Part shown: piece by piece, positions 42,057 through 53,569 of the stretch
Layout: every line of letters begins with the position of its first letter
How positions within the stretch are numbered: position 1 is the stretch's first letter
Source: Ga0077536 sp943370145
GTDB lineage: Bacteria > Pseudomonadota > Gammaproteobacteria > Ga0077536
DNA: 57,618 nt
Direction: 5' to 3'
Assembly: GCA_943370145.1 (NCBI GenBank)
Contig: CALRPY020000027.1
Span: forward strand, 1 to 57,618
The notes under the pieces: generated by a model
Databases searched by the model: none
Told to the model about the DNA's origin: nothing
Seen by the model: only the letters and a program-made list of their open reading frames with translations
Program-made: the position numbers and the translations under genes

Positions 42057-43439
42057 TCAGTCCTCCCTCGCCTTGCGGATCAGCGTTGCGACGTCGATGC
42101 CGAGCCGGCGCGCCGCCTCACGCTTGCTCCCACTGCACCCGATCGCCTCGGCGATCGCGGCACGCTCGAACTCGCGCACCCGCGCGCGCAGCGGGGCGCC
42201 CGCGCGGCCACCGGGCGTCGGCGCCACCACTCCGCCCGCCTGTACATACACCGGCAGGTGTTCGGGCTCGACGATGTCCTGCGCCATGATCGATGCACAC
42301 TCGAGGATGTTCTTCAGTTCGCGCACGTTGCCTTCATAGTCGTGGGCCAGCAGCAGGCGTCGCGCGGCGGCGGACAGCCCGAGCGGCGTGTCGCGCGTGG
42401 CATTGATGCGGGCGAGCTGCAGATCGAGCATCGCCTCCAGCGCGTCGCCGGCCTTCAGCGACGGGACCTCGACGGTGAAGGTCGAGATGCGGAAGTAGAG
42501 ATCGCGTCTGAACTGTCCGGCGGCGACCAGGGCGCGCAGGTCGCGGTTGGTTGCCGACACCACCGCGGTGTCGACCTGCTTGCCGCTCGCGGCGCCGACT
42601 GCCTGCACGCTGCCGTCTTCCAGGAAATGCAGCAGCTTCGCCTGGCAGGCCAGCGGGATTTCGCCGATTTCGTCGAGGAACAGCGTGCCGCCGGCGGCGC
42701 GCTCGATGTGGCCGCGCTTGCCGGTCGCCAGCGCGCCGGTGAACGCGCCGCGCTCGTAGCCGAAGAGTTCGGACTCGAACAGGGATTCCGGGATGCTGCC
42801 GCAGTTCACGTGCACGAAGGGCCGCGCGCTGCGCGTCGACCGGGCGTGGATCTGCCGCGCCAGCACCGTCTTGCCGGCGCCGGTCTCGCCGAGCAACAGC
42901 ACGCTGGCCCTGCGCGCCGTCGCGAGCGCCGCCTTGTCGACCAGGCCCTCCATGCGCGCACTGAGCAGCAGGCCGGGCAGCGACTGGCGGCGCACGGCGG
43001 GACGCGCACGCTGGGCGGCCTCGCTCGCGTAGTCAGGGCTCAGGCAGAACAGGGCATAGCTGCCGGGCGCATCGCGCAGGGGGATGCGCCGGCAGGTCGC
43101 GGCGTAACGTCCACCGCCGTTGCGGGCACGGACGGTGCCGGCCTCCCGCCCGTCCGCGCAGGCGGCAAGGAAGTCCTCGAGGTCGAGCAGCGAATCCCGC
43201 CGCAGCTGTTCGAGCCGGGCCCCGATCGCCTGCGCGCGGCGCAGGCCGAACAGGGTTTCCGCCCCCTGGTTGAACTCGAGCACCGTGTCGTCGGGCCCGG
43301 TGATGAACACCGCGAGCGGCAGGAGATCGAGCAGGCCCGCGAGCCCGGGCGCCGCGAGCAGCGCCGAGAGGCCCTCGGGGGTGACCGGCAGGGCCGCCGC
43401 GAAACCGAAGGCGAGCGGCGGCATGGACGTGCCGCTCAT
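42057..43439 (-). CDS. Sigma-54-dependent activator with PAS domain
   Basis: The 460-residue protein has an N-terminal PAS domain (about 35-130), a central AAA+ domain (about 155-390; GETGAGKTVLARQIH, GYERGAFTGA with an intact GAFTGA loop, GGTLFLDEIGEI) and a C-terminal Fis-type HTH (ERAAIAEAIGCSGSKREAARRLGIDVATLIRKA). It should activate sigma-54 promoters in response to a signal sensed by PAS. It overlaps the start of the upstream PAS-protein gene stop by 4 bases, and its neighbours are P450, glutamine-synthetase-like and PuuD-like genes, its probable targets. Confidence 0.88.
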   Translation of the reverse strand: MSGTSMPPLAFGFAAALPVTPEGLSALLAAPGLAGLLDLLPLAVFITGPDDTVLEFNQGAETLFGLRRAQAIGARLEQLRRDSLLDLEDFLAACADGREAGTVRARNGGGRYAATCRRIPLRDAPGSYALFCLSPDYASEAAQRARPAVRRQSLPGLLLSARMEGLVDKAALATARRASVLLLGETGAGKTVLARQIHARSTRSARPFVHVNCGSIPESLFESELFGYERGAFTGALATGKRGHIERAAGGTLFLDEIGEIPLACQAKLLHFLEDGSVQAVGAASGKQVDTAVVSATNRDLRALVAAGQFRRDLYFRISTFTVEVPSLKAGDALEAMLDLQLARINATRDTPLGLSAAARRLLLAHDYEGNVRELKNILECASIMAQDIVEPEHLPVYVQAGGVVAPTPGGRAGAPLRARVREFERAAIAEAIGCSGSKREAARRLGIDVATLIRKARED

Positions 43440-44269
43440 GGCGCGGCGTCCCCGCGGAGCGGGCCGATCGCCCGGCAATTGCCCCACAGGCGCACCAGAC
43501 AGCCGTGCTCGATGTCGGCGCGCACGTCGTTTTCGACCTTCAGCAGGGTGCCGTCGTGGCGGTGGTCCACGGACACCGCGCCGTCGATGCAGTAGCCGCT
43601 CGCGATGATCTGGCGCACGAAGGCTTCGTTCGGCGCGCTGCGCGGCCAGTACAGCCGCACGCTCTGTTCACTGAGGTCGACGTGGTGCGGCAGCCCGTAG
43701 AGCCGCGACATGGCCTGGTTGCAGAGCCGCCAGTACGAGGGGTGCGTGAAGATGCGGAAGACGATCTCGTCCTCCGGCAGGCTGATGTCGACGGGGTCGG
43801 CGAACTCGATGCACCAGTGGGCCTCGTTGCCGGTGTCCGCGATCTGGCGCAGCAGCCGGTTTTCGGCTTCGAGGCGGTCGAGCCGCGCGGCCAGCGCGCC
43901 AAGCGGGGTCTTCACCAGCGTGATGCTGCCGTCCGCTGCGGGCGGCGCGAGCACGCGGCCCAGCGTGCGCAGGCGGGCACCGTTCCTGCGCAGCATCACG
44001 AGCTCGGACGCCGCGGCGCCCGTCGGCTGCGCAAGAATCGACGCGGCACGGATCCAGTCCACTGCCGCGCGCTCGTAGACGGTGTCGATGCCGAGGCCCT
44101 CCAGCGCCCCGTCGGTGAACCCCAGGGCTGCGGCCTGCGCCTCGTTGCTCCACGCGATGCAGCCGTCGGCGCCGATCACGTCGACGAGATCCACGATCGG
44201 CGGCGTCAGGTCCACGTCCGGCGGCGCGCCGCGCGCGCCGGACAGCAGGGGCGGATAGGGCAGGTTCAA
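43436..44269 (-). CDS. PAS-domain sensor protein without output domain
   Basis: The 277-residue protein has two PAS-like regions: residues about 20-115 (IVDLVDVIGADGCIAWSNEAQAAALGFTDGALEG) and a second region with a WxLCNQAMSRLYGLPHHVDLSE-like stretch near residue 180. There is no kinase, HTH or GGDEF domain. The start is a TTG 7 bases after GAGGG. Its stop overlaps the start of the PAS-AAA+-Fis activator by 4 bases, suggesting that the two proteins act together, for example as sensor and activator. Confidence 0.7.
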   Translation of the reverse strand: MNLPYPPLLSGARGAPPDVDLTPPIVDLVDVIGADGCIAWSNEAQAAALGFTDGALEGLGIDTVYERAAVDWIRAASILAQPTGAAASELVMLRRNGARLRTLGRVLAPPAADGSITLVKTPLGALAARLDRLEAENRLLRQIADTGNEAHWCIEFADPVDISLPEDEIVFRIFTHPSYWRLCNQAMSRLYGLPHHVDLSEQSVRLYWPRSAPNEAFVRQIIASGYCIDGAVSVDHRHDGTLLKVENDVRADIEHGCLVRLWGNCRAIGPLRGDAAP

Positions 44270-44300
44270 GGCGGCGCCCTCGGGCTCGGGGGAATGAAGC

Positions 44301-45512
44301 TCAATTCTGGCGCGTCGCCGCCGCGGGTCGCAAGCTGAAGCGCAGCGGCAGCACTTCGGCACCGGTGTTGCCGCTGTCCGGCAGCCAGGTCGCCGGCCCG
44401 TCCAGCGCGAGGTCCGTGAGCCGCGACGACATCGCCCTGAACGCGACGGCCATGTCGCTGCGCGCGACCGCGTGCCCGAGGCAATAGTGAATGCCACCAC
44501 CGAAACCGTAGTGCGGCGGCCGTTTCGCGGTGATGTCGAAGGCGGCCTCCCCGTAAGCCTCCCGGTCGCCGCCCGCCGCCGCCGCGAACAGGTGCACCGT
44601 GGTGCCCTTCGCGATGTCGAGGCCCTGGAAGCTGAAATCCTCGGCGGCCTCGCGGCTGACCCAGGTCGTCGTCGGCGCGAGGCGCATCACCTCCTCCACC
44701 GCCAGCGGCGCGAGTTCGGGCCGCGCCGCCAGCAACGCCCACTGCTCCGGGTGGTCCATGAAGAGCTTCAGGCCGAGGCTCAACTGGTTACGCGTGGTGT
44801 CGATGCCGCCGAAGATCAGCAGCACCACCATGTCGCGCAACTCCTCGTCCGACAGGCGGTCGCCGTCCTGGCTGGCGGCGACCAGTTGCGACAGAAAATC
44901 GTCGGTGAGGTGCGCGCGGCGCGCGGCGATCAAGCGGTCCGAGTATTCGAACAGCTGGCCGACGGCCGCATCGATGCGCGCGACCTCCTGGCGGAAGTTG
45001 ACGCCGAGCGCAATGCCCATCACGGCGGCGATGTCCGCGATGAAACGCCAGTCCCCGTCCGGGATGCCGAGCAGCAGGGTCACGACGCGCGTCGCGTAGG
45101 GCTCGGAGAAATCGGCCATGAACTCGCAGCGTCCGCGCGCGGCGAAGCTGTCGATGACCTCGTGCGCGAGGCGCTCGAAGGCCGGCGTCAGCGGCGCCAG
45201 CGTGCGCTGGGAGAACGCCGGCGTCACGAGCCGCTTCAGGCGCGCATGGTCCATGCCCTCGCGGCACAGCAGGATGCGCGACCACCAGTCCGCGAACGGC
45301 CCCATCGTCACGCCGTTGTGGGCCGGCCAGCGCGCGCTGCCCTGGTTGAGGCGGGGGTCCTTCACGAGCTTCGCGATCTCCGCGTAGCGCAGGATCGCGA
45401 GCCCGTAGGGCGTGCGGGCGTACCAGCTCTGCTCGCGGGCACGCGCCACCTCCTCGGAATGCATCGAGAAACCGGGCGCCTCGACGTCGAGGAACGGGGC
45501 CGGCGCGCTCAC
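44301..45512 (-). CDS. Cytochrome P450
   Basis: The 403-residue protein is a soluble bacterial P450. The I-helix contains FGGIDTTRNQLSLG near residue 235, the ExxR helix has EEVMRLAPTTTW near 280, and the haem loop is FGGGIHYCLGHAVARSDM with ligand Cys344. The start is a GTG overlapping the stop of the glutamine-synthetase-like gene by 4 bases. No ferredoxin or reductase gene is adjacent, so redox partners must come from elsewhere. In this operon, oxidative N-dealkylation or hydroxylation of an amide or amine is plausible. Confidence 0.92.
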   Translation of the reverse strand: MSAPAPFLDVEAPGFSMHSEEVARAREQSWYARTPYGLAILRYAEIAKLVKDPRLNQGSARWPAHNGVTMGPFADWWSRILLCREGMDHARLKRLVTPAFSQRTLAPLTPAFERLAHEVIDSFAARGRCEFMADFSEPYATRVVTLLLGIPDGDWRFIADIAAVMGIALGVNFRQEVARIDAAVGQLFEYSDRLIAARRAHLTDDFLSQLVAASQDGDRLSDEELRDMVVLLIFGGIDTTRNQLSLGLKLFMDHPEQWALLAARPELAPLAVEEVMRLAPTTTWVSREAAEDFSFQGLDIAKGTTVHLFAAAAGGDREAYGEAAFDITAKRPPHYGFGGGIHYCLGHAVARSDMAVAFRAMSSRLTDLALDGPATWLPDSGNTGAEVLPLRFSLRPAAATRQN

Positions 45513-47029
45513 GGGAGGTACTCGAGGAAGCGTTCGTAGTCCCACTCGGTGACGGTGGCCATGAAGCGCGCCCACTCGTCGCGCTTCAGGTGGAAGAACA
45601 CGCGCGCCATTTCCCCGGGCAGGGCGCCCATGACGACCGGGTCGGCCTCCAGGGCGTCGAGCGCCTCGCGCAGGTCGCTCGGAATGCGGCTGACCTGCTT
45701 GCCGGCCTCGATCGCGTCGTAGATGTTGCGATGCTCGGGTTCACCCGGATCGCACTGCCGGTCCAGCCCGTCGTCGAAGGCGGCGAGCAGGCCCGAGGCC
45801 ATCAGGTAGGGATTGACCAGCGAATCGACCGCGCGGTATTCGAGGCGGCCCGGCGCGGACACGCGCACCGCGCAGGTCCGGTTCTGCAAGCCCCAGTCCC
45901 GGTAGACCGGCGCCCAGAAGCCGAGATCGGCGAGGCGGCGATAGGAGTTCACGGTGGACGCGCCCAGCGCCGTGAGCGCGCGCAGGTGCTCCATCATGCC
46001 GCCTATGCAGTGGCGGCCGATGTCCGCCGGCATCCATTCGCCGCTGGGCTTCACGAACTCGTTGGTGCCGCCCTTGCGGTAGCTGAAGACGTGTTCGCTG
46101 CCCGGCAGCTCGCCGTCATGGCCGAGCGTGTTCAGGATTTCCTCGCCGCCGCGCCACAGCGACACGTTGTGATGGCAGCCGTTCGCCGACATGCCCATGA
46201 AGGGCTTGGTCATGAAGGTCGCGATGAGATTGAACTCGCGCGCGACCTGCGCGCAGATCTGGCGATAGGTGGTGAGCCGATCGGCGTTGCGCAAGGCCTC
46301 GTCGAACCAGATGTTCAGCTCGAGCTGTCCCGGCGCGTCCTCGTGGTCGCCCTGGATCATGTCGAGGCCCATCGCCTGCGCGTACTCGGTGACTTTCTCG
46401 ATCACCGGGAACAGCTGCTCGAACTGGTCGATGTGGTAGGCGAACGGGCGCGTGGTGCCGCCGGCGAACTTGCCGTCCGGCCCGCGCTTCAACCACATCA
46501 TCTCCGGTTCGCAGCCGACGCGCAGGTGCATGCCGTGCTTTTTCTCGAACGCGGCGTGGATGCGACGCAGGTTCCCGCGGCAGTCGGAGGTGAGGAAGGC
46601 GCCGGCATCCTCGACGTCCTCGCGGTTCCTGAACAGGGTGCAGAACACGCGCGCGACGCGTGGGTTCCACGGCAGCTGGCAGAAGGTTTCCGGATCCGGC
46701 AGCGCGACCAGCTCGGACGCGTTCGCGCCGTAGCCGATGTAGTTGCCCTGGCGGTCCGCGCAGACGTCGGCGACCGCCCCGTACCACAACTGCACGCCCT
46801 TTTCGGCAACCGTCGGCCAGTGCGCCGATGGCGCGGCCTTGCCCATCACGCGGCCGGTGACCGACACGAACTGGTAGAGCACGTGCTTGACGCCGAGGGC
46901 GCGAATCTTCTCCGTGACCCTGGCAATGGCGGCGCGGCGCGCCTCGTTGGTGACGTAGCGGTTCAGATCCGTGCCGCTCGCGGTCGACGCGGGATGGAGA
47001 CTGGCGGGCACGGCGGTATCGGAAGACAT
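45509..47029 (-). CDS. Glutamine-synthetase-like gamma-glutamyl-amine ligase, first
   Basis: The 506-residue protein has the two-domain GS fold with conserved metal and ATP motifs: GCEPEMMW near residue 175, HEDAPGQLELN near 240, GCHHNVSLW near 290 and RLEYRAVDSLVNPYLMASGL near 400. Long N-terminal and non-classical sequence places it with PuuA, gamma-glutamylmethylamide synthetase or FluG-like enzymes rather than canonical GlnA. It would join Glu to an amine using ATP. It is followed by the P450 and lies 48 bases after the second GS-like gene. Confidence 0.85.
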   Translation of the reverse strand: MSSDTAVPASLHPASTASGTDLNRYVTNEARRAAIARVTEKIRALGVKHVLYQFVSVTGRVMGKAAPSAHWPTVAEKGVQLWYGAVADVCADRQGNYIGYGANASELVALPDPETFCQLPWNPRVARVFCTLFRNREDVEDAGAFLTSDCRGNLRRIHAAFEKKHGMHLRVGCEPEMMWLKRGPDGKFAGGTTRPFAYHIDQFEQLFPVIEKVTEYAQAMGLDMIQGDHEDAPGQLELNIWFDEALRNADRLTTYRQICAQVAREFNLIATFMTKPFMGMSANGCHHNVSLWRGGEEILNTLGHDGELPGSEHVFSYRKGGTNEFVKPSGEWMPADIGRHCIGGMMEHLRALTALGASTVNSYRRLADLGFWAPVYRDWGLQNRTCAVRVSAPGRLEYRAVDSLVNPYLMASGLLAAFDDGLDRQCDPGEPEHRNIYDAIEAGKQVSRIPSDLREALDALEADPVVMGALPGEMARVFFHLKRDEWARFMATVTEWDYERFLEYLP

Positions 47030-47077
47030 GGATGACCCCTCTGGTTTGTTTGTTCTGGACAGGCCGGCGCGGGCCTG

Positions 47078-48421
47078 TCAGGCGATTTCGAAATAGCGCG
47101 CTTTTTCCTCGGCGCTCACGGCGCGGCGCAGGCTGTCGAACTCGTGCCGCCGGCTGGCGACGTAAGCGTCGACGAAGGCGTCGCCGAGCAGCGCACGCGC
47201 GGTGGCGCTGTCGGCCAGCGCGTCGGCCGCGCTCATCAGGTCACGCGGCAGCGCGCGCATGCCGGGATAGGCATGCAGCCGGCCGTCACCGGTCGCGGGC
47301 GGTGGTGGTTCGACGGCGTTTTCCATGCCCCACAGACCTGCGGCCAGGTACATCGCGAGGCCCAGGTAGGGATTGACGTCGGCGCCCGGAATCCGGAACT
47401 CGAGCCGCGCCGACGGGAAGTCGCCGGCGACCGCGCGCACCGCGGTGGTGTAGCCCCCGAAGCTCCAGGTCGGCGTGCGCGGCGCCCAGTTGCCCGGCGA
47501 CAGCCGTCGATACGCGTTCACCGTGTGCAGCGGCAGCGCGATCATCTCCGGCAGCAGCGCGAGCACGCCGCCGGTGAAGTGGCGCGCGGCCCCGGTCAGT
47601 TCGCCCGCCGGCCCACGGAACAGGTTGCGGCCGGACGCATCGTCCAGCGACAGGTGGATGTGGCCCGAGAGGCCCGGCGCCGCGGCGTCCGACTGCGCCA
47701 TGAAGCAGGCGGTCTGGCCGCGGCGGCGGAAGAAGGCGCGACTGGCGAGCTTGAAGAACACCGCGTCGTCCGCGGCGCGCAGGCCCCCGGTCGCGGCGAG
47801 CGTCGCCTCCATGCAGCCCGCGCCGAGTTCCATGCCGAGGCCGAACACCGCGATGTCGGCCGCCGCGAGCATCGCCTGCTGGGCGGCGACGACGTCGGCG
47901 TTGATCGCCGCGCTCTGCGCGTCCCAGCAACGGTTGTCAGGCGCCCAGGGCGCGAGATTCGCGTAGCGCTTCGCGCGCAGGGACTGCGCGTCCTCGTCGA
48001 ACACCAGCCACTCGAATTCAAAGGCGGCCCGCACGTCGAGGCCGCGCGCCGCGGCCCGGGCCAGCTGCGCCTTCAGCAGCTCGCGGGGACTGGTCGCGCG
48101 GTGCGGGCCCGCGAAATCGGCGAGCACCCACACTGCGTCCGCCTCGAACGGATAGGCGCGCACGCTGTTCGCATCGGCCTGTATGCGTTCACCGACGAAC
48201 GGGCCGGGGCCATGCACGGTGTCCGTGACGTCCCATTCGTGCAGCACGTTGCAGAAGCTGCCTGCCGCACCCAGCGCTTCGGGCAGCGACGCGAGCGGGA
48301 GGCGTCGCTCGCGCAGGCCGCCATCGACGTCGGGGATGGCAACGTGCACGACCTGGGCGCCGCGTGCGGCAATCGCGCGGTGGAGGGAATCGACATCATT
48401 TCCGGTCACTGTCTGCGTCAC
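47078..48421 (-). CDS. Glutamine-synthetase-like gamma-glutamyl-amine ligase, second
   Basis: The 447-residue protein is a different GS-family member. It shows AAFEFEWLVFDE near residue 145, SGHIHLSLDDASGRNLF near 260 and RLEFRIPGADVNPYL near 360. The Glu/Gln motif reads ELGAGCMEATL, with Cys where GS-family enzymes usually have Gln in GPGQ. GTG at 48421 has AAAGGA upstream at good spacing and is preferred over an ATG at 48487. The pair of GS-like genes could form a heteromer or act on different amines. Confidence 0.82.
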   Translation of the reverse strand: MTQTVTGNDVDSLHRAIAARGAQVVHVAIPDVDGGLRERRLPLASLPEALGAAGSFCNVLHEWDVTDTVHGPGPFVGERIQADANSVRAYPFEADAVWVLADFAGPHRATSPRELLKAQLARAAARGLDVRAAFEFEWLVFDEDAQSLRAKRYANLAPWAPDNRCWDAQSAAINADVVAAQQAMLAAADIAVFGLGMELGAGCMEATLAATGGLRAADDAVFFKLASRAFFRRRGQTACFMAQSDAAAPGLSGHIHLSLDDASGRNLFRGPAGELTGAARHFTGGVLALLPEMIALPLHTVNAYRRLSPGNWAPRTPTWSFGGYTTAVRAVAGDFPSARLEFRIPGADVNPYLGLAMYLAAGLWGMENAVEPPPPATGDGRLHAYPGMRALPRDLMSAADALADSATARALLGDAFVDAYVASRRHEFDSLRRAVSAEEKARYFEIA

Positions 48422-48553
48422 GCGGGTTCCTTTCGAAGCTGGTCGCGTGGCAACCCGGTGCAGAATCCATACCAAGCCATCGGACATGCCAAAGCCGCGC
48501 CGGGCCCGGACACGGCGCGCGGTCGTTCCGCTCGTGCTGATTCAAATCTGCAT

Positions 48554-48577
48554 GGGCGCTGCAGGCCTGCAGCGCCC
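48554..48577 (-). terminator. Perfect 24-bp palindrome, possible terminator
   Basis: GGGCGCTGCAGG and its complement form a perfect 12-bp stem without a loop. It lies 35 bases past the stop of the trypsin-like gene on the same strand, so it could terminate that transcript. No T run follows on the minus strand, so the assignment is weak. Confidence 0.4.
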
Positions 48578-48611
48578 GGGGTCGATGCGGCGTCTCCCCG
48601 GCGCGCTGCGC

Positions 48612-49349
48612 TCAGGGCGCGGTGAGCTTCATCACGATGTCCGCATACCACGCGCAGTTGAGGCCCAGCGCCTCGTCCAGCGCCAGATCGCGGTCCCCCA
48701 TGTCGAGCCGGGAGGAATGGATGCCGAGCAGCCGCCAGTGCAGGTCGCCGAGCCGGCCCGCATCGTCGCGCACCCGCATCACCACGGGCGCCCCGCTGGT
48801 CCCGCGGTGCGTGCGCGCGTCGGTCAGGAAATAGCCGAGCCCCTGGAAGCGCAGGCCGAACGAAGAGGCGACGATCGCGTGCCGCGCCACCGGCATGTGG
48901 TGCAGGGTGTCGTGGAAGCCGAGCGGGAAGCCGACGACGAGGAGCGGCGTGCCGATTTCGACCGTCTCCTCACCGCCGACGAGGTGCGCGGGCGTGAACG
49001 CGCGATAGAGGGCGGTGGCCGGCAGCGCGTCGCGTTCGATTTCGATGGCCGCGATGTCCACCCCGCCCGCGGCGTCCTCGCCCTGCCGCCAGACGCTGCG
49101 CCGCTGCTGGTAGAGGGGGATCGAAAAGCCGGTCGACCGGGCGACGTTCTCCTCGTCGAGGTGGAGCTCGATTTCGATCCGGTCAGGCCAGTGGGCGGAA
49201 GCCTTGTCGTGCAGCACGTGGCGACTGGTGACGAGGAACAGTCGCCCATCGCGCGCGAAGAAGAATCCGCTCGCGTTGGTCAGCGCGGCGCTCCCGGCAA
49301 ACGTGTTGACCCGGGTCACGCACAACAGCAAGGGTTCAATGGATGGCAT
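48612..49349 (-). CDS. Trypsin-like serine protease domain protein
   Basis: The 245-residue protein has the trypsin-fold triad H44 (VTSRHVL), D98 (GVDIAAIEI) and S185 (HRGTSGAPVV). There is no signal peptide and no PDZ domain, so it is not DegP-like. Cytoplasmic location is implied. The start at 49349 gives a complete domain; upstream sequence in the frame is not family-like. It precedes the GS-like operon on the same strand, separated by about 190 bases and a palindrome. The function is unknown. Confidence 0.75.
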   Translation of the reverse strand: MPSIEPLLLCVTRVNTFAGSAALTNASGFFFARDGRLFLVTSRHVLHDKASAHWPDRIEIELHLDEENVARSTGFSIPLYQQRRSVWRQGEDAAGGVDIAAIEIERDALPATALYRAFTPAHLVGGEETVEIGTPLLVVGFPLGFHDTLHHMPVARHAIVASSFGLRFQGLGYFLTDARTHRGTSGAPVVMRVRDDAGRLGDLHWRLLGIHSSRLDMGDRDLALDEALGLNCAWYADIVMKLTAP

Positions 49350-49559
49350 GGGGCTTCGCGGACGCCGAAGTGCTTGCCGCCAGTCTGCGCCACGCGCGGG
49401 CGGCCGTCGATGCGCGGCAGCGCTTCGGATCTCCCCGGCGCGGAGGCCGCGTTGCCGACGACGGGGTTCGGGCGCCACCGAGGCCTGCTAGAGTGACAGC
49501 GGCCGGTGCGCGCGTGGAGCGCGTGCCGCCGCCTCCACGATTACCAAGGAATAACAACG

Positions 49560-50405
49560 ATGAGCGACACCCCTACCTACACCCCGCCCCGCGTCTGGAC
49601 CTGGGAAGCGCCCTCCGGCGGCGCCTTCGCGAGCATCAACCGCCCGATCGCGGGCCCGACGCACGAGAAGGAACTGCCGGTCGGCAAACACCCGCTGCAG
49701 CTCTACTCGCTCGGCACGCCGAACGGGGTGAAGGTCACCGTGATGCTCGAGGAACTGCTCGCGCTCGGCCACACCGGCGCCGAGTACGACGCGTGGCTCA
49801 TCGAAATCCTGAAAGGCGACCAGTTCGGCAGCGGCTTCGTCGAAGTGAACCCGAATTCGAAGATCCCGGCCCTGATGGATCATTCGATGTCGCCGCCGGT
49901 CCGCGTGTTCGAATCAGCGGCGATCCTGTGCTACCTCGCGGAGAAATTCGGCGCGTTTCTCCCGACCGCGCCCGCCGCGCGCGCGGAATGCATGTCCTGG
50001 GTGTTCTGGCAGATGGGCAGCGCGCCCTACCTGGGCGGTGGCTTCGGGCATTTCTTCGCCTATGCGCCGACGAAGATGGAATACTGCATCAACCGCTTCA
50101 CGATGGAGGTCAAGCGTCAGCTGGACGTGCTCGATCGCAACCTCGCGGACCGCCGCTACATGGCAGGCGACGAGTACACGATCGCCGATATCGCGATCTA
50201 CCCATGGTACGGGGTGCTGCTGGAAGGCGGCCTGTACGGCAACGCCGCTGAATTCCTCGACGCGCCCTCCTATCGCAACGTGAATCGCTGGGCCGCCGAA
50301 ATCGCCGCGCGGCCGGCGGTGAAGCGTGGCCGTCGCGTCAACCGGACCTGGGGACCGGAGGAAGAGCAGCTCGCCGAACGGCACGACGCCAGCGATTTCG
50401 GCTGA
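49560..50405 (+). CDS. yghU: GST-like disulfide-bond oxidoreductase, YghU-like
   Basis: The 281-residue protein has a thioredoxin-like N domain (LYSLGTPNGVKVTVMLEELLALG near residue 48 and NPNSKIPALMDHS near 106) and a GST-C domain (RFTMEVKRQLDVLDRNLADRRYMAGDEYTIADIAIYPWYG near 180-220). TPNGVKVTVMLEE is the YghU-type active-site start. It would reduce disulfides with glutathione. AAGGA precedes the ATG. It is divergent from the trypsin-like gene. Confidence 0.85.
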   Translation: MSDTPTYTPPRVWTWEAPSGGAFASINRPIAGPTHEKELPVGKHPLQLYSLGTPNGVKVTVMLEELLALGHTGAEYDAWLIEILKGDQFGSGFVEVNPNSKIPALMDHSMSPPVRVFESAAILCYLAEKFGAFLPTAPAARAECMSWVFWQMGSAPYLGGGFGHFFAYAPTKMEYCINRFTMEVKRQLDVLDRNLADRRYMAGDEYTIADIAIYPWYGVLLEGGLYGNAAEFLDAPSYRNVNRWAAEIAARPAVKRGRRVNRTWGPEEEQLAERHDASDFG

Positions 50406-50536
50406 TCGACGCGCCCGCCGGCGGGCGCAGGGGCCGCGCCACGTCGGCGGACTGCCGACAGACAATCACGCCCGCAGCCGACATCATGCGTATCGCGCCG
50501 GTGTCGCCGACGGGACCGACCAACCTGGAGCCGTTG

Positions 50537-53365
<2,829 letters not shown>

Positions 53366-53488
53366 TGACGCGGCGGGCGGGGCAAAGCGCTTCACCGCTC
53401 CCACCCCGGGAGAGGTCGACGCCGGAGACGGCGGGTGAGGGGCGGGAGAGTCGAAGATGCGCGCGTGCCGCCCTTGGCGGGCTTCCCG

Positions 53489-53510
53489 AAAAATGATCAG
53501 AGTCATTTTT
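53489..53510. promoter_or_regulatory. Inverted repeat upstream of the acetyl-CoA synthetase operon
   Basis: AAAAATGA and TCATTTTT form a perfect 8-bp inverted repeat around TCAGAG, about 60 bases before the GTG start. It could be an operator or part of a terminator for the histidine kinase gene. AT-rich symmetric sequence stands out in this very GC-rich DNA. Confidence 0.4.
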
Positions 53511-53569
53511 GCTGCAGCAGCCGATCCGTAAGCTCCAGCCATGGAATGCATATGCGGAGGAACGGCTGC

